Positions 33,736 through 42,630 of a stretch of 64,000 nucleotides of DNA are shown one piece after another. Below the pieces are notes generated by a model, which did not search any database, was not told where the DNA came from, and was given only the letters and a program-made list of their open reading frames with translations. The DNA is from Gammaproteobacteria bacterium (GTDB lineage: Bacteria > Pseudomonadota > Gammaproteobacteria > Thiohalobacterales > Thiohalobacteraceae): NCBI GenBank assembly GCA_018819175.1, contig JAHJQQ010000019.1:62001-126000 (forward strand), written 5' to 3'. A program made the position numbers and the translations under genes. Positions within the stretch are counted from its first letter, which is position 1, and every line of letters starts with the position of its first letter.

Positions 33736-34008
33736 TTAGGCTTCGTCAGGTGATTTGGCCTGGATGCTCAGGGCATGGATGTCGCTTTGCATTGCATCAC
33801 CCATCGCGGCGTACACCATGCGGTGGCGTTCGACCAGCGATTTGCCTGAAAATTCCGCCGATACTATACGCACATTGAAGTGGCCACCGCCACTGCGTGC
33901 TCCGGCATGGCCGGCATGTTTGGCGGAGTCATCCTCGATGTCCAATTCTGTGGGTGCAAAGGTCGTTGTCAGTTTTTCACGGATCATGGCAACACGGTTT
34001 TCATTCAT
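33736..34008 (-). CDS. bolA: BolA-family protein
   Basis: The 90-residue protein shows the BolA fold: an N-terminal helix, then DSAKHAGHAGARSGGGHFNVRIVS and the helix-turn-helix-like SLVERHRMVYAAMGDAM with the conserved His. BolA proteins pair with monothiol glutaredoxins in Fe-S cluster handling and link to cell morphology. It shares one base with the yciI stop region and lies in the yciB operon, supporting an envelope-linked role. The gene ends 53 bases before ppiC. Confidence 0.94.
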   Translation of the reverse strand: MNENRVAMIREKLTTTFAPTELDIEDDSAKHAGHAGARSGGGHFNVRIVSAEFSGKSLVERHRMVYAAMGDAMQSDIHALSIQAKSPDEA

Positions 34009-34307
34009 CAGGGCAGTACCTTCTTGAAGGGTTTGACGAGGACCTCGGCGTAAACGCCGGCCTCGAGATAGGGATCGGCATCGGCCCAGGCGCGGGCCGC
34101 CTCCAGGGAGGCGAATTCCGCAACCACCAGGCTGCCGGTGAATCCGGCCGGTCCAGGGTCGGGGCTGTCGATGGCCGGGTGTGGTCCGGCCAATATCAAA
34201 CGCCCGGTATCACGCAACTGTTCCAGGCGTGCCAGATGAGCGGGCCGCGCGGCCAGGCGTTTCTCCAGACTGTTTTCGTGTTCTCGGCTGATAATCGCGT
34301 ACAGCAT
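34008..34307 (-). CDS. yciI: YciI-like protein
   Basis: The 99-residue protein matches the YciI family of ferredoxin-like fold: MLYAIISREHENSLEKRLAA, RPAHLARLEQL, GRLILAGPHP and the final ADPYLEAGVYAEVLVKPF. The conserved His/Asp pair of this family is present. The enzymatic role is unclear in most species. Its start and stop each overlap the neighbours yciB and bolA by one base, so all three are tightly cotranslated. Confidence 0.93.
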   Translation of the reverse strand: MLYAIISREHENSLEKRLAARPAHLARLEQLRDTGRLILAGPHPAIDSPDPGPAGFTGSLVVAEFASLEAARAWADADPYLEAGVYAEVLVKPFKKVLP

Positions 34308-34870
34308 CAGGATTCCTCTTTAGTGCTGGGCTTGGTGTCAGGCTCATCCGGAATGTAGCGGGAAAGCACAATGCCCTGGCCGAAGACGAAAATCAAAGTC
34401 AGCCCCATTAACCCGAACAGTTTGAAATTAACCCAGGTGTCTTCGCTGTAATTGAAAGCAACATACAGATTGACGCAGCCCATCAGGATGAAGAACAGGA
34501 CCCAGGCCAGATTCAGCCGTGTCCATACACTGCGACTTGTCTGAATCGCATGCCCCATCATCCGTTCTATCAGACTTTTCTCACCGACAAACTGGCTGCC
34601 CAGAAAGGCGATGGCAAACATCCAATATGCAATGGTCGGTTTCCATTTAATGAACACCGGATCATGCAGAATCAGTGTGGCCCCACCAAACAAGACGATG
34701 ATACCCAGGGTGATGAGATGCATTTTCTCGAAGCGGCGGTGGCGTAGCCAGAACAGCCCGACCTGAACGAAGGTCGCGACGATGGCCGTCGCGGTGGCGA
34801 CGTAGATGCCATACAGCTTATAGGCAATGAAGAACAATACTATCGGAAAGAAATCGTAAAGAATTTTCAT
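34307..34870 (-). CDS. yciB: Inner-membrane septation protein YciB
   Basis: The 187-residue protein has five hydrophobic segments and the family start MKILYDFFPIVLFFIAYKLY. KMHLITLGIIVLFGGATLIL, DPVFIKWKPTIAYW and VWTRLNLAWVLFF are further signatures. YciB (IspZ) interacts with division and elongation proteins at the inner membrane. It is the first gene of the yciB-yciI-bolA-ppiC run, with the next gene overlapping by one base. A Thr/Ser/Asp-rich cytoplasmic tail ends it. Confidence 0.95.
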   Translation of the reverse strand: MKILYDFFPIVLFFIAYKLYGIYVATATAIVATFVQVGLFWLRHRRFEKMHLITLGIIVLFGGATLILHDPVFIKWKPTIAYWMFAIAFLGSQFVGEKSLIERMMGHAIQTSRSVWTRLNLAWVLFFILMGCVNLYVAFNYSEDTWVNFKLFGLMGLTLIFVFGQGIVLSRYIPDEPDTKPSTKEES

Positions 34871-34894
34871 TATGGGAATAGGCTTTGGTGGTGG

Positions 34895-35638
34895 TTAATG
34901 CAGTGCAGGCTTGCCGCCCCAGTGCTGAAAGTAGCGGCTCATGACGCTACGTACGGATTCCGGGAAATCGCCAAGCTGCAGTTGTTGCATACCCTGATGG
35001 AAAAACTGTCCGGCATCCTGTGGAAGATGTTGTACCAACCGCTCGAAGGCCTGATCCATCAGATCCGCGCGGCGCGCACGCGTGGCGACAATGCCGAGGT
35101 TCAGATGCAGCAGACGCCAGGGGCGCCCCGGGTTGTGCGATTCCAGGTCCTGGCTAAAGCGCGGCCCGGCATGATCGATGATGTCGAGCATGACACGCGC
35201 CAGTTCCGCCAATGCCGTGGTGTTATCGCAGCCGTTGGCCAGCATCGCCAAGTCATTAACGACAGGCTCCAGCTGTTTAAGTTCGCCGGCATGCCGCAAC
35301 ATCCAATGCACAAAGCCGATGTTCAGCAGTGCCAGCTGTTCTGCACGGCTCGGATCATTGGAAGGCAGCAACTGTGCAGATTTATCCAACAGGCTCAAGG
35401 CGAACTCGCCGATCTCCGTGACGCTTTGGGTGGTTTCTGGCGTGGCGGTGTCCGGGTGGCGGATGGCATCGGCTTCCAACCGTGCCATAACCTGGAACAA
35501 TTGGCCGAAGGCGCTGATCAGATCCTGCGGATTGTCGACGCTGGAGACATCGGCTGGCGCTTCCTGCAGCGACAGCTCAACCAGCAGACTGCCTAGCTGT
35601 TCCTGAAGTCGTTCCAGATCGTTCGGTACCGGACCCAT
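34895..35638 (-). CDS. Helical protein of unknown function
   Basis: The 247-residue product is almost entirely helical, with Leu-rich repeats of the TPR-like kind (for example AELARVMLDIIDHAGPRF and HQGMQQLQLGDFPESVRSVM). No signal peptide or catalytic motif is visible. It starts ATGGGTCCGGTACCG and ends just before the yciB start on the same strand, so it could head the yciB operon. I do not recognise the family. Confidence 0.7.
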   Translation of the reverse strand: MGPVPNDLERLQEQLGSLLVELSLQEAPADVSSVDNPQDLISAFGQLFQVMARLEADAIRHPDTATPETTQSVTEIGEFALSLLDKSAQLLPSNDPSRAEQLALLNIGFVHWMLRHAGELKQLEPVVNDLAMLANGCDNTTALAELARVMLDIIDHAGPRFSQDLESHNPGRPWRLLHLNLGIVATRARRADLMDQAFERLVQHLPQDAGQFFHQGMQQLQLGDFPESVRSVMSRYFQHWGGKPALH

Positions 35639-35778
35639 CGTGGCCTGAATTCCTGCTCGCGAAAAACAGCGCCATGGTACCTCATTTCAGGCATTGCGCC
35701 GATGACCCTGTCGCATAACCGGGTCCCGGCTGTGGGGAAAGGCCGCTGTATCCTCCATGGATGGGGTACAATGCCCGG

Positions 35779-36630
35779 ATGTCTCTTCAATATGATTTAC
35801 ATAGTCATTCTCAAGCCTCTGATGGCACCCTGACGGCCACCGGGCTGATACAGCGCGCCTGCGGCGCGGGCGTTGATGTCCTGGCGCTGACCGATCACGA
35901 CAGTGTCGATGGCCTGGCCGAGGCGCGTGTCGCTGCGGATGATTTACCGCTGCAACTGATAGCGGGTGTGGAAATATCCGTCACCTGGAACAATCAGACA
36001 ATCCACATCCTCGGACTCAATCTGGACCCGGATAATCCGGATCTTCGCACTGGCCTGACCAGCCTGCAGACTTTCCGCGACTGGCGCGCGGAGGAGATCG
36101 GTCGGCGTCTGGACAAGGCGGGTATCGAAGGCGCGTATGCCGGTGCGCGACGTCTGGCCAGTGGTCGAATCGTCAGCCGCACGCACTTCGCGCATTTTCT
36201 GGTGGAGCAGGGCCGTGCGCGTACGGTGCGCGATGTGTTCAAGAAATTTCTGGTTCGCAACAAACCGGGCTACGTTCCGGGGGAGTGGGCGCCTCTCGAT
36301 CAAGCGGTGGGTTGGATTCGCGGTGCCGGCGGTGTGGCCGTGGTGGCGCACCCCGCTCGATACGGATTGACGGGGAGTAAGTTGCGGCGCTTGCTGGATG
36401 ATTTCAAATCCTGCGGCGGAACGGCGATTGAAGTCGTCTCGGGCAGTCATACGGCGGATGATGTTCATCGCATGGCGGGTATCGCGCGCAGTCTTGATTT
36501 AAAGGCCTCGCGCGGATCGGATTATCACGGACCGGAAAATCCCTGGATAGAACTGGGTCGCTTGGCTATTCTGCCGGACGGTTGCGTGCCGGTCTGGGAC
36601 GATTGGCAATTACCCAACAGTACCCATTAA
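35779..36630 (+). CDS. rnm: PHP-domain phosphoesterase, RNase AM-like (TrpH/YciV)
   Basis: The 283-residue protein is a PHP phosphoesterase. Metal-site motifs are DLHSHSQASDG at residues 5-15, ALTDHDSVDGL near 36, IAGVEIS near 63, VAHPARYGL near 192 and RGSDYHGP near 247. E. coli RNase AM (Rnm, formerly YciV/TrpH) trims RNA 5' ends and degrades short oligonucleotides. It heads the run trpH-yciO-peptidase-trpS-scpA-scpB-rluB typical of gammaproteobacteria. I chose ATG 35779 because homologues begin just before DLHSHS. Confidence 0.92.
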   Translation: MSLQYDLHSHSQASDGTLTATGLIQRACGAGVDVLALTDHDSVDGLAEARVAADDLPLQLIAGVEISVTWNNQTIHILGLNLDPDNPDLRTGLTSLQTFRDWRAEEIGRRLDKAGIEGAYAGARRLASGRIVSRTHFAHFLVEQGRARTVRDVFKKFLVRNKPGYVPGEWAPLDQAVGWIRGAGGVAVVAHPARYGLTGSKLRRLLDDFKSCGGTAIEVVSGSHTADDVHRMAGIARSLDLKASRGSDYHGPENPWIELGRLAILPDGCVPVWDDWQLPNSTH

Positions 36631-36660
36631 CCCTTTCCCCGGTGCCGTGATTGCCAAGCC

Positions 36661-37281
36661 ATGAGTCAATTCTTCGAAATCCATCCCCATAATCCGCAGA
36701 AACGTCTGATTCATCGAGCCGTGGAAATTCTGCGCGAGGGCGCGGTAATCGCTTATCCAACCGATTCCAGTTATGCGCTCGGCTGCATGATAGGCGATAA
36801 GGATGCCATGGAAACCATCCGGCGTATCCGGCGGCTTGATGATAAGCATAATTTCACCCTGATGTGCCGCGATCTATCCCAGGTCGCTATCTATGCGAAG
36901 GTGGACAATACGGCCTTTCGCTTACTCAAGGCGCACACACCAGGCCCCTATACCTTTATCTTCAAGGCAACGCATGAAGTGCCGCGCCGCTTGCAGCACG
37001 CCAAGCGCCGCAGTATTGGTATACGCGTGCCAGCGCACCCGATCAGCCTGGCATTGCTGGAAGAATTGGGCGAGCCCCTGATGACATCGACACTGATCCT
37101 ACCGGGCCAGGATCTGCCGGAAATCGACCCGAACGAAATTCGTACTCAGCTGGAACATCAGCTGGGTTTGGTGATCGATGGCGGTGCGTGCAGCCCCGAA
37201 CCGACCACGGTGGTGGATATGACGGAAGGCGTTCCGCAAGTGATGCGCGAGGGGTTGGGCTCTGTCGAGGTCTTCGCCTGA
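36661..37281 (+). CDS. yciO: YciO, Sua5/YrdC-family protein
   Basis: The 206-residue protein has the YrdC fold: IHRAVEILREGAVIAYPTDSSYALGC at the N terminus, then RRIRRLDDKHNFTLMC and RRSIGIRVPAHPISLALLEE. It resembles YciO, a paralogue of the threonylcarbamoyl-AMP synthase TsaC. It may make threonylcarbamoyl-AMP for t6A tRNA modification or have a related role. It follows rnm by 30 bases and precedes the site-2 peptidase by about 20 bases. Confidence 0.93.
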   Translation: MSQFFEIHPHNPQKRLIHRAVEILREGAVIAYPTDSSYALGCMIGDKDAMETIRRIRRLDDKHNFTLMCRDLSQVAIYAKVDNTAFRLLKAHTPGPYTFIFKATHEVPRRLQHAKRRSIGIRVPAHPISLALLEELGEPLMTSTLILPGQDLPEIDPNEIRTQLEHQLGLVIDGGACSPEPTTVVDMTEGVPQVMREGLGSVEVFA

Positions 37282-37300
37282 ATACAGGTATAATCCGCTG

Positions 37301-37993
37301 ATGCAAGAATTCTCAATCATTCAGAAAATCTCCATCTGGGTCATTCCTGTGCTATTTGCCATCACAATCCATGAGGTGGCGCATGGGTGGGTAGCGCGAC
37401 GATTTGGGGATAGTACGGCCTTCATGCTTGGGCGCTTATCACTTAACCCCTTCAAGCATATCGATCCGGTAGGCACGGTGGTTGTTCCTGCACTTATGTT
37501 ATTAATGCAAGCGCCGGCATTCGGCTGGGCTAAACCTGTACCTGTAAATTTCAATAATCTGCGGAACCCTAAACGCGACATGATCTATGTCGCAGCAGCT
37601 GGCCCATTATCTAATTTAGTCATGGCCTTGTTTTGGGCATTGATCGTACGCTTGGGCATGTCCCTTGTAACGACGGGGGCCTGGTACTCTATGCCACTAG
37701 TGTATATGGGCAGCGCAGGCATTTTCATTAACCTGATATTGATGGTTTTAAATTTATTTCCGCTGCTACCACTTGATGGCGGCCGGGTGCTTGCAGGTTT
37801 GCTTCCCGGTCCATTGGCGTGGAAATACAGTCGTATTGAACCTTATGGTGTCTGGATTTTGATAGCGTTATTAATGTCCGGGATCTTATTTCGGATATTG
37901 ACGCCTTTTCTAAGCATCGCCATGTCGATTGTTTCACCGATTACAGGCTTATCTGCCATGAGTATTGAAAAAATTGTTTTCTCGTTGATGTAA
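37301..37993 (+). CDS. Site-2 protease family membrane metallopeptidase
   Basis: The 230-residue membrane protein belongs to peptidase family M50B. The zinc motif AITIHEVAHGWVARRFGD is at residues 21-38 and the third ligand segment PLLPLDGGRVLAG is near 150. Five or six hydrophobic segments cover most of the rest. These enzymes cut substrates inside the membrane. The gene has lower GC than its neighbours (for example 37720-37990), which may reflect a different history. It is always found beside trpS in this gene order. Confidence 0.9.
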   Translation: MQEFSIIQKISIWVIPVLFAITIHEVAHGWVARRFGDSTAFMLGRLSLNPFKHIDPVGTVVVPALMLLMQAPAFGWAKPVPVNFNNLRNPKRDMIYVAAAGPLSNLVMALFWALIVRLGMSLVTTGAWYSMPLVYMGSAGIFINLILMVLNLFPLLPLDGGRVLAGLLPGPLAWKYSRIEPYGVWILIALLMSGILFRILTPFLSIAMSIVSPITGLSAMSIEKIVFSLM

Positions 37994-38032
37994 CCGAGAT
38001 CGCATAGCCCAGGTTTAGCAACTGCTTAACCC

Positions 38033-39289
38033 ATGCTACTTAAAAGCAAAAACGACTTAGAGGATTCGCACTTGAATTCCGTCATTCCACAAAATGCCCG
38101 CGTTCTATCCGGCATGCGCCCGACCGGCCAACTGCATCTGGGGCACTATCATGGTGTGCTCAAGAACTGGGTCAAGCTGCAGCATCAATATGATTGTTTC
38201 TTTTTTGTCGCCGATTGGCATGCGCTGACGACCCATTATGAAACTCCCGCCATCATCTCCCAGAGTTTGTGGGACATGGTGATCGACTGGTTGGCGGCAG
38301 GTGTCAACCCAGGCACGGCCAAATTGTTTATCCAGTCACGTGTCCCGGAACATGCGGAACTGCATCTGCTGTTGTCGATGATGACGCCGATCGGTTGGCT
38401 GGAGCGCGTGCCGACCTACAAGGATCAGCAGGAAAAACTCAAAGGTATGGATCTGGCGACCTATGGTTTTCTGGGTTATCCGCTGCTGCAGAGCGCGGAT
38501 ATCCTAATCTACCGCGCCTTGGGTGTCCCGGTCGGTGATGATCAGGTCGCGCATGTGGAACTGACCCGCGAGGTCGCGCGGCGTTTCAACCATCTCTATG
38601 GTCGTGAGCCGGATTTTGAAGACAAGGCCGAAGCCGCCATCAAAAAGATGGGTAAGAAGAGCGGGAAAGTCTACCGGGACGTGCGCAAGCGTTATCAGGA
38701 ACAGGGTGATGCCGAGGCGCTGGAAGTCGGCAAGGCGCTGCTGGAAGAGCAGCAGAATCTCACCATTGGCGACCGCGAACGTTTATTTGGCTATCTGGAA
38801 GGCAGTGGCCGCATCATATTGCCCGAGCCGCAGGCTATGTTGACGCCCGCCTCCAAGATGATGGGGCTGGATGGTCAGAAGATGTCCAAGTCCTATGGCA
38901 ACACTATTGCCTTGCGCGAGGAGCCGGAGCAGGTCACGCAGAAGTTACGCACCATGCCGACCGATCCGGCGCGGGTGCGTCGCACCGATCCCGGCACACC
39001 GGAGAAATGTCCGGTGTGGCAACTGCATCAGGTGTATTCCAATGAAGAGGTGCGTGATTGGGTGCGGCAGGGTTGCACCAGTGCGGGCATCGGCTGTCTG
39101 GACTGCAAACAGCCGGTGATTGATGCCGTGTTGCAGGAACTGGAACCGATCCGTGCGCGTGCTGAGCAATATCTCTCCAATCCAAGTCTGGTGCGCGGTA
39201 TCGTGGACGAGGGTTGTGACGCGGCGCGTACGGTCGCGCGTGAGACACTGCAAGAAGTACGTGCCGCAATGGGCTTGAATTATAAATAG
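38033..39289 (+). CDS. trpS: Tryptophanyl-tRNA synthetase (long form)
   Basis: The 418-residue class I enzyme has HLGH in PTGQLHLGHYHG near residue 32 and GQKMSKSYGN near 285. It charges tRNA-Trp. It is longer than E. coli TrpS (334 residues) because of an insert of about 60 residues around DFEDKAEAAIKKMGKKSGKV, seen in the long-form enzymes of some beta- and gammaproteobacteria. A nearby TTG further in could be the true start, since the first 20 residues are not conserved. It is followed by scpA. Confidence 0.94.
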   Translation: MLLKSKNDLEDSHLNSVIPQNARVLSGMRPTGQLHLGHYHGVLKNWVKLQHQYDCFFFVADWHALTTHYETPAIISQSLWDMVIDWLAAGVNPGTAKLFIQSRVPEHAELHLLLSMMTPIGWLERVPTYKDQQEKLKGMDLATYGFLGYPLLQSADILIYRALGVPVGDDQVAHVELTREVARRFNHLYGREPDFEDKAEAAIKKMGKKSGKVYRDVRKRYQEQGDAEALEVGKALLEEQQNLTIGDRERLFGYLEGSGRIILPEPQAMLTPASKMMGLDGQKMSKSYGNTIALREEPEQVTQKLRTMPTDPARVRRTDPGTPEKCPVWQLHQVYSNEEVRDWVRQGCTSAGIGCLDCKQPVIDAVLQELEPIRARAEQYLSNPSLVRGIVDEGCDAARTVARETLQEVRAAMGLNYK

Positions 39290-39381
39290 AAAACATAATT
39301 CATAATTGCCCCGACAATGGCAGACTAATTCCGGTAAAATCGCCCCAATCCAGCCTATAACAGAGCACTATATTAAATCTG

Positions 39382-40257
39382 ATGAGTGATACCGAGAGCC
39401 CCGCCGAGATCCGCGAACAGCCCCAGCAGGCAGAGATGCCGTTCGCCATCGTCCAAGGCGCGGCGATCACCTCCCTGCCGCAAGATTTGTATATCCCGCC
39501 CGATGCGCTGGAAGTCATCCTGGAATCCTTTGAAGGTCCGCTGGATCTGCTGCTGTATCTCATCAAGCGCCAGAACCTGGATATCCTCGATATACCTATC
39601 GCCGCGATTACCCATCAGTACATTACCTATATCGATCTGATGGAAGAGATGCGCCTGGAACTGGCAGCAGAATATCTGGTGATGGCGGCCATGCTGGCCG
39701 AGATTAAATCGCGCATGTTGCTGCCGCGTCCGGAAGGCGTCGAGGGCGAAGAAGAAGACCCGCGTGCGGAACTGGTGCGTCGACTGCAGGAATACGAGCG
39801 TTACAAGCAGGCTGCCGAAGACCTCGATGCCCTGCCGCAGGTAGGCCGTGATGTATTTCCCGTTTCGGCGCAGGTGCCGGAACGGCAGCAGACCAAGCAG
39901 CATCCCGACATCAGTCTTGATGAATTGCTGCTGGCGTTCCGCGATGTCATGAAACGCGCCGACATGTTTACCCATCACCATATCCAGATGGAAACCTTGT
40001 CGGTCCGGGAACGCATGTCGAATGTATTGAGCATGGTCAGCGCCGACAAGTTCGTAGAATTTCAAACGCTGTTCACTGTCGAGGAAGGGCGGATGGGTGT
40101 GGTCGTGACATTGCTCGCGATCCTGGAACTCATCAAGGAACAGCTGCTTGAGTTGATTCAAGCGGAAGAGTTCGGGCCAATCTATGTGAAAGCGGCGGGT
40201 GGACACGCAGAACTGCCGGACGACTTCGAAACCAGCGCGGACAGCGCACAAGCCTAA
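39382..40257 (+). CDS. scpA: Segregation and condensation protein A (ScpA)
   Basis: The 291-residue kleisin links SMC or MukB-like ATPases with ScpB in chromosome compaction. The N-terminal core is recognisable: LESFEGPLDLLLYLIKRQNLDI, then AITHQYITYIDLMEEMRLELAAEYLVMAAMLAEIKSRMLLP. The C-terminal winged-helix has VVVTLLAILELIKEQLLELIQAE. It precedes scpB by about 45 bases. A poly-acidic linker sits near residues 125-135. A short AT-rich spacer of about 90 bases separates it from trpS. Confidence 0.95.
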   Translation: MSDTESPAEIREQPQQAEMPFAIVQGAAITSLPQDLYIPPDALEVILESFEGPLDLLLYLIKRQNLDILDIPIAAITHQYITYIDLMEEMRLELAAEYLVMAAMLAEIKSRMLLPRPEGVEGEEEDPRAELVRRLQEYERYKQAAEDLDALPQVGRDVFPVSAQVPERQQTKQHPDISLDELLLAFRDVMKRADMFTHHHIQMETLSVRERMSNVLSMVSADKFVEFQTLFTVEEGRMGVVVTLLAILELIKEQLLELIQAEEFGPIYVKAAGGHAELPDDFETSADSAQA

Positions 40258-40300
40258 TCCATATCACATTATAAATATCACATAACATATTGAAATATTT

Positions 40301-40999
40301 ATGACTGACATCTCTCTTAAATGCATACTTGAAGCCGCCCTGCTGGCCATTGGGCGTCCGCTTTCGCTCGACGAGATGCGTGGCCTGTTCCCGGAAACGG
40401 ATCAGCCTGACGTACCGACCCTGCGCGCGGCGCTGGAAGAGTTGGGTAATGATTATGCCGAACGAGGCCTGGAAGTCATCGAAGTCGCCAGTGGTTTCCG
40501 TATTCAGGTGAAACAGAACATGGAGCGCTGGGTTTCGCGCCTGTGGGAAGAGAAGCCGCTGAAATATTCTCGCGCCTTGCTGGAGACGTTGGTGCTGATT
40601 GCATATCGGCAGCCGATCACCCGTGGCGAAATCGAAGATGTACGTGGCGTGACCGTCAGCACCTCGATTATGAAAACTCTGCAAGAGCGCGAGTGGGTGC
40701 GTGTGGTGGGTCATCGTGACGTTCCCGGCCGGCCTGCCATGTACGGAACGACGCGTGAGTTTCTCGATTATTTCAACCTGAAGTCCCTCGAGAATCTGCC
40801 GAGTCTGGCTGAATTGCGCGACATTGACAGCATCAATGCCGAGCTGGATTTCGGGCCGCTCGAAGGTGAACGACGCCAGGCGATTGCGGCCTTCCGCGAT
40901 GACACGGCCATCGATATGCCGACTTTGCCGGACGATACTGACTTTCTTCCCGTCGAGATTGACCTGGAGCGGATCCAGGCGCCCGAGACGCTTCACTGA
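40301..40999 (+). CDS. scpB: Segregation and condensation protein B (ScpB)
   Basis: The 232-residue protein has two winged-helix domains typical of ScpB: KCILEAALLAIGRPLSLDEM and RALLETLVLIAYRQPITRGEIEDVRGV, and the closing RPAMYGTTREFLDYFNLKSLENLPSL. It forms a complex with ScpA and SMC. The C-terminal 50 residues are an acidic extension (for example TLPDDTDFLPVEID). It is followed 26 bases later by rluB, giving the common scpA-scpB-rluB run. Confidence 0.95.
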   Translation: MTDISLKCILEAALLAIGRPLSLDEMRGLFPETDQPDVPTLRAALEELGNDYAERGLEVIEVASGFRIQVKQNMERWVSRLWEEKPLKYSRALLETLVLIAYRQPITRGEIEDVRGVTVSTSIMKTLQEREWVRVVGHRDVPGRPAMYGTTREFLDYFNLKSLENLPSLAELRDIDSINAELDFGPLEGERRQAIAAFRDDTAIDMPTLPDDTDFLPVEIDLERIQAPETLH

Positions 41000-41024
41000 A
41001 CCGGAATTCCCCGGTGACTGAATT

Positions 41025-41930
41025 ATGAGCGAACGGCTGCAGAAAGTTCTGGCCCGCGCGGGACTTGGCTCGCGTCGAGAAATCGAAGGCTGGATCAGCG
41101 ATGGCCGCATTCAGGTCAACGGTGTGGTTGCTGTGCTCGGTTGCACGGTCGATGGGACCGAGGCGATCAGCATCGATGGCAAATCGGTAACCTTGGCGCC
41201 GCCTCAGGCGCAACGGGTTATCGCTTACCACAAGCCGATGGGTGAGATCACCACGCGCAGCGATCCCGAAGGTCGGCCGACCATCTTTGATCACCTGCCT
41301 AGATTGGCGGCGGGACGCTGGATCAGCGTCGGTCGTCTGGATATCAATACCTCGGGACTGCTGCTGCTCACCAATGACGGTGAACTCGCGAATCGCCTGA
41401 TGCATCCTTCCACTCAGCTTGAACGCGAATATGCGGTGCGTGTGTTCGGTGAGATCGACGGCCTGATTCTGGAACGCCTGCTTCACGGCGTGGAACTGGA
41501 AGATGGGCCGGCACGTTTCATCAGTATCCGCGACGCCGGTGGCAGTGGCGCCAATCGTTGGTATCACGTGGTTCTGGCGGAAGGCCGTAACCGTGAGGTG
41601 CGACGCCTGTGGGAATCTCAGGGTGTGCAAGTCAGCCGCCTGACCCGGGTGCGTTATGGACCCATTGAACTGGGACGCCGCCTGCCGGTTGAAAGCTGGC
41701 GAGATCTGGAGGCTGGCGAACTCGCTGCGTTACGGAATGCCGCGGGGATGCCGGCTTCTGCGCCGCGACAAGCCGTGAAAGCGCCACCCAGGTCCAAACC
41801 CGGCGCCAAGCCCAGCGCCAAGCCCAGCGATAAACCGACAACCAGGACTAGCGCCAAGCCTGGCGTTAGGTCGAAAGCTAAAACCACCACATCATCTCGA
41901 AAAAGCCCACCTCGCCAACGGCGGAGTTAA
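41025..41930 (+). CDS. rluB: 23S rRNA pseudouridine synthase RluB
   Basis: RluB converts U2605 of 23S rRNA to pseudouridine. The 301-residue protein has an S4 domain at the start (RLQKVLARAGLGSRREIEGW) and a PSI domain with the catalytic Asp in RWISVGRLDINTSGLLLLTND near residue 108. AEGRNREVRRLWESQGVQVSRLTRV is also typical. The last 55 residues are a Lys/Pro/Ser/Ala-rich basic tail, likely for rRNA contact. It follows scpB and ends 6 bases before the endonuclease III-like gene. Confidence 0.95.
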   Translation: MSERLQKVLARAGLGSRREIEGWISDGRIQVNGVVAVLGCTVDGTEAISIDGKSVTLAPPQAQRVIAYHKPMGEITTRSDPEGRPTIFDHLPRLAAGRWISVGRLDINTSGLLLLTNDGELANRLMHPSTQLEREYAVRVFGEIDGLILERLLHGVELEDGPARFISIRDAGGSGANRWYHVVLAEGRNREVRRLWESQGVQVSRLTRVRYGPIELGRRLPVESWRDLEAGELAALRNAAGMPASAPRQAVKAPPRSKPGAKPSAKPSDKPTTRTSAKPGVRSKAKTTTSSRKSPPRQRRS

Positions 41931-41936
41931 TGGTCA

Positions 41937-42602
41937 ATGCCTGCGGCACTGTCGTCGCGCAAACTGCGTAGGATTTTTCAACAGCTGCTTGCCCGGTATG
42001 GCCCACAGGGCTGGTGGCCGGGTGAAACAGCCTTCGAAGTCATGGTCGGCGCCGTACTCACTCAGAATACCGCTTGGATCAACGTTGAGCGGGCGATAGC
42101 CAACCTCACTGCCAACGCGGCGTTGTCACCGGAACAGATCCTCGCAGTTGATGAGGCGCAGCTTGCCGAATGGATCCGGCCATCGGGTTATTTCAATATC
42201 AAGGCAAAACGGCTGCGGAATTATTGCCGTTGGTATACCGATGCCGGTGGCTATCAGGCGCTGGCGAAACAGTCGGATGTGGATCTACGCAGAGCATTAC
42301 TGGTCGTCAATGGCGTCGGTCCGGAAACGGCTGACGACATATTATTGTATGCCTTTGAGCGGCCGGTATTTGTTATCGATGCTTATACGCGGCGATTATT
42401 CGCACGTTTGGGGTTGATCCAGGGTGATGAGGGTTACGATGAGTTGCGGCTGGGCTTGGAGCAGGCGCTGGGCGCAGATGTCGTACTGTTCAAGGAATAT
42501 CATGCCCTGATTGTGGTGCACGCCAAGGATATTTGTCGGGTTCGAGCGCGCTGCAGTGAATGCATGTTCCGCAAGACCTGTCCGAGTGCAGGTGGCTTTT
42601 AG
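41937..42602 (+). CDS. Endonuclease III-like DNA glycosylase (MagIII-like, no catalytic Lys)
   Basis: The 221-residue protein has the HhH-GPD fold: FEVMVGAVLTQNTAWINVERAI, then LLVVNGVGPETADDILLYAF with the helix-hairpin-helix, FVIDAYTRRLFARLG containing the catalytic Asp, and an Fe-S cluster motif with four cysteines in CRVRARCSECMFRKTC. In endonuclease III the helix-hairpin-helix ends with a catalytic Lys; here that position is Glu (GPETAD), as in MagIII-type 3-methyladenine glycosylases. It follows rluB by 6 bases. Confidence 0.87.
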   Translation: MPAALSSRKLRRIFQQLLARYGPQGWWPGETAFEVMVGAVLTQNTAWINVERAIANLTANAALSPEQILAVDEAQLAEWIRPSGYFNIKAKRLRNYCRWYTDAGGYQALAKQSDVDLRRALLVVNGVGPETADDILLYAFERPVFVIDAYTRRLFARLGLIQGDEGYDELRLGLEQALGADVVLFKEYHALIVVHAKDICRVRARCSECMFRKTCPSAGGF

Positions 42603-42630
42603 CGCAATTTCTATGCAGTGAATCCGACGC

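Noticed and set aside
39373..41110. Long reverse frames (292 and 325 codons) across scpA and scpB
   Set aside because: Both lie opposite clearly conserved genes and resemble nothing known.
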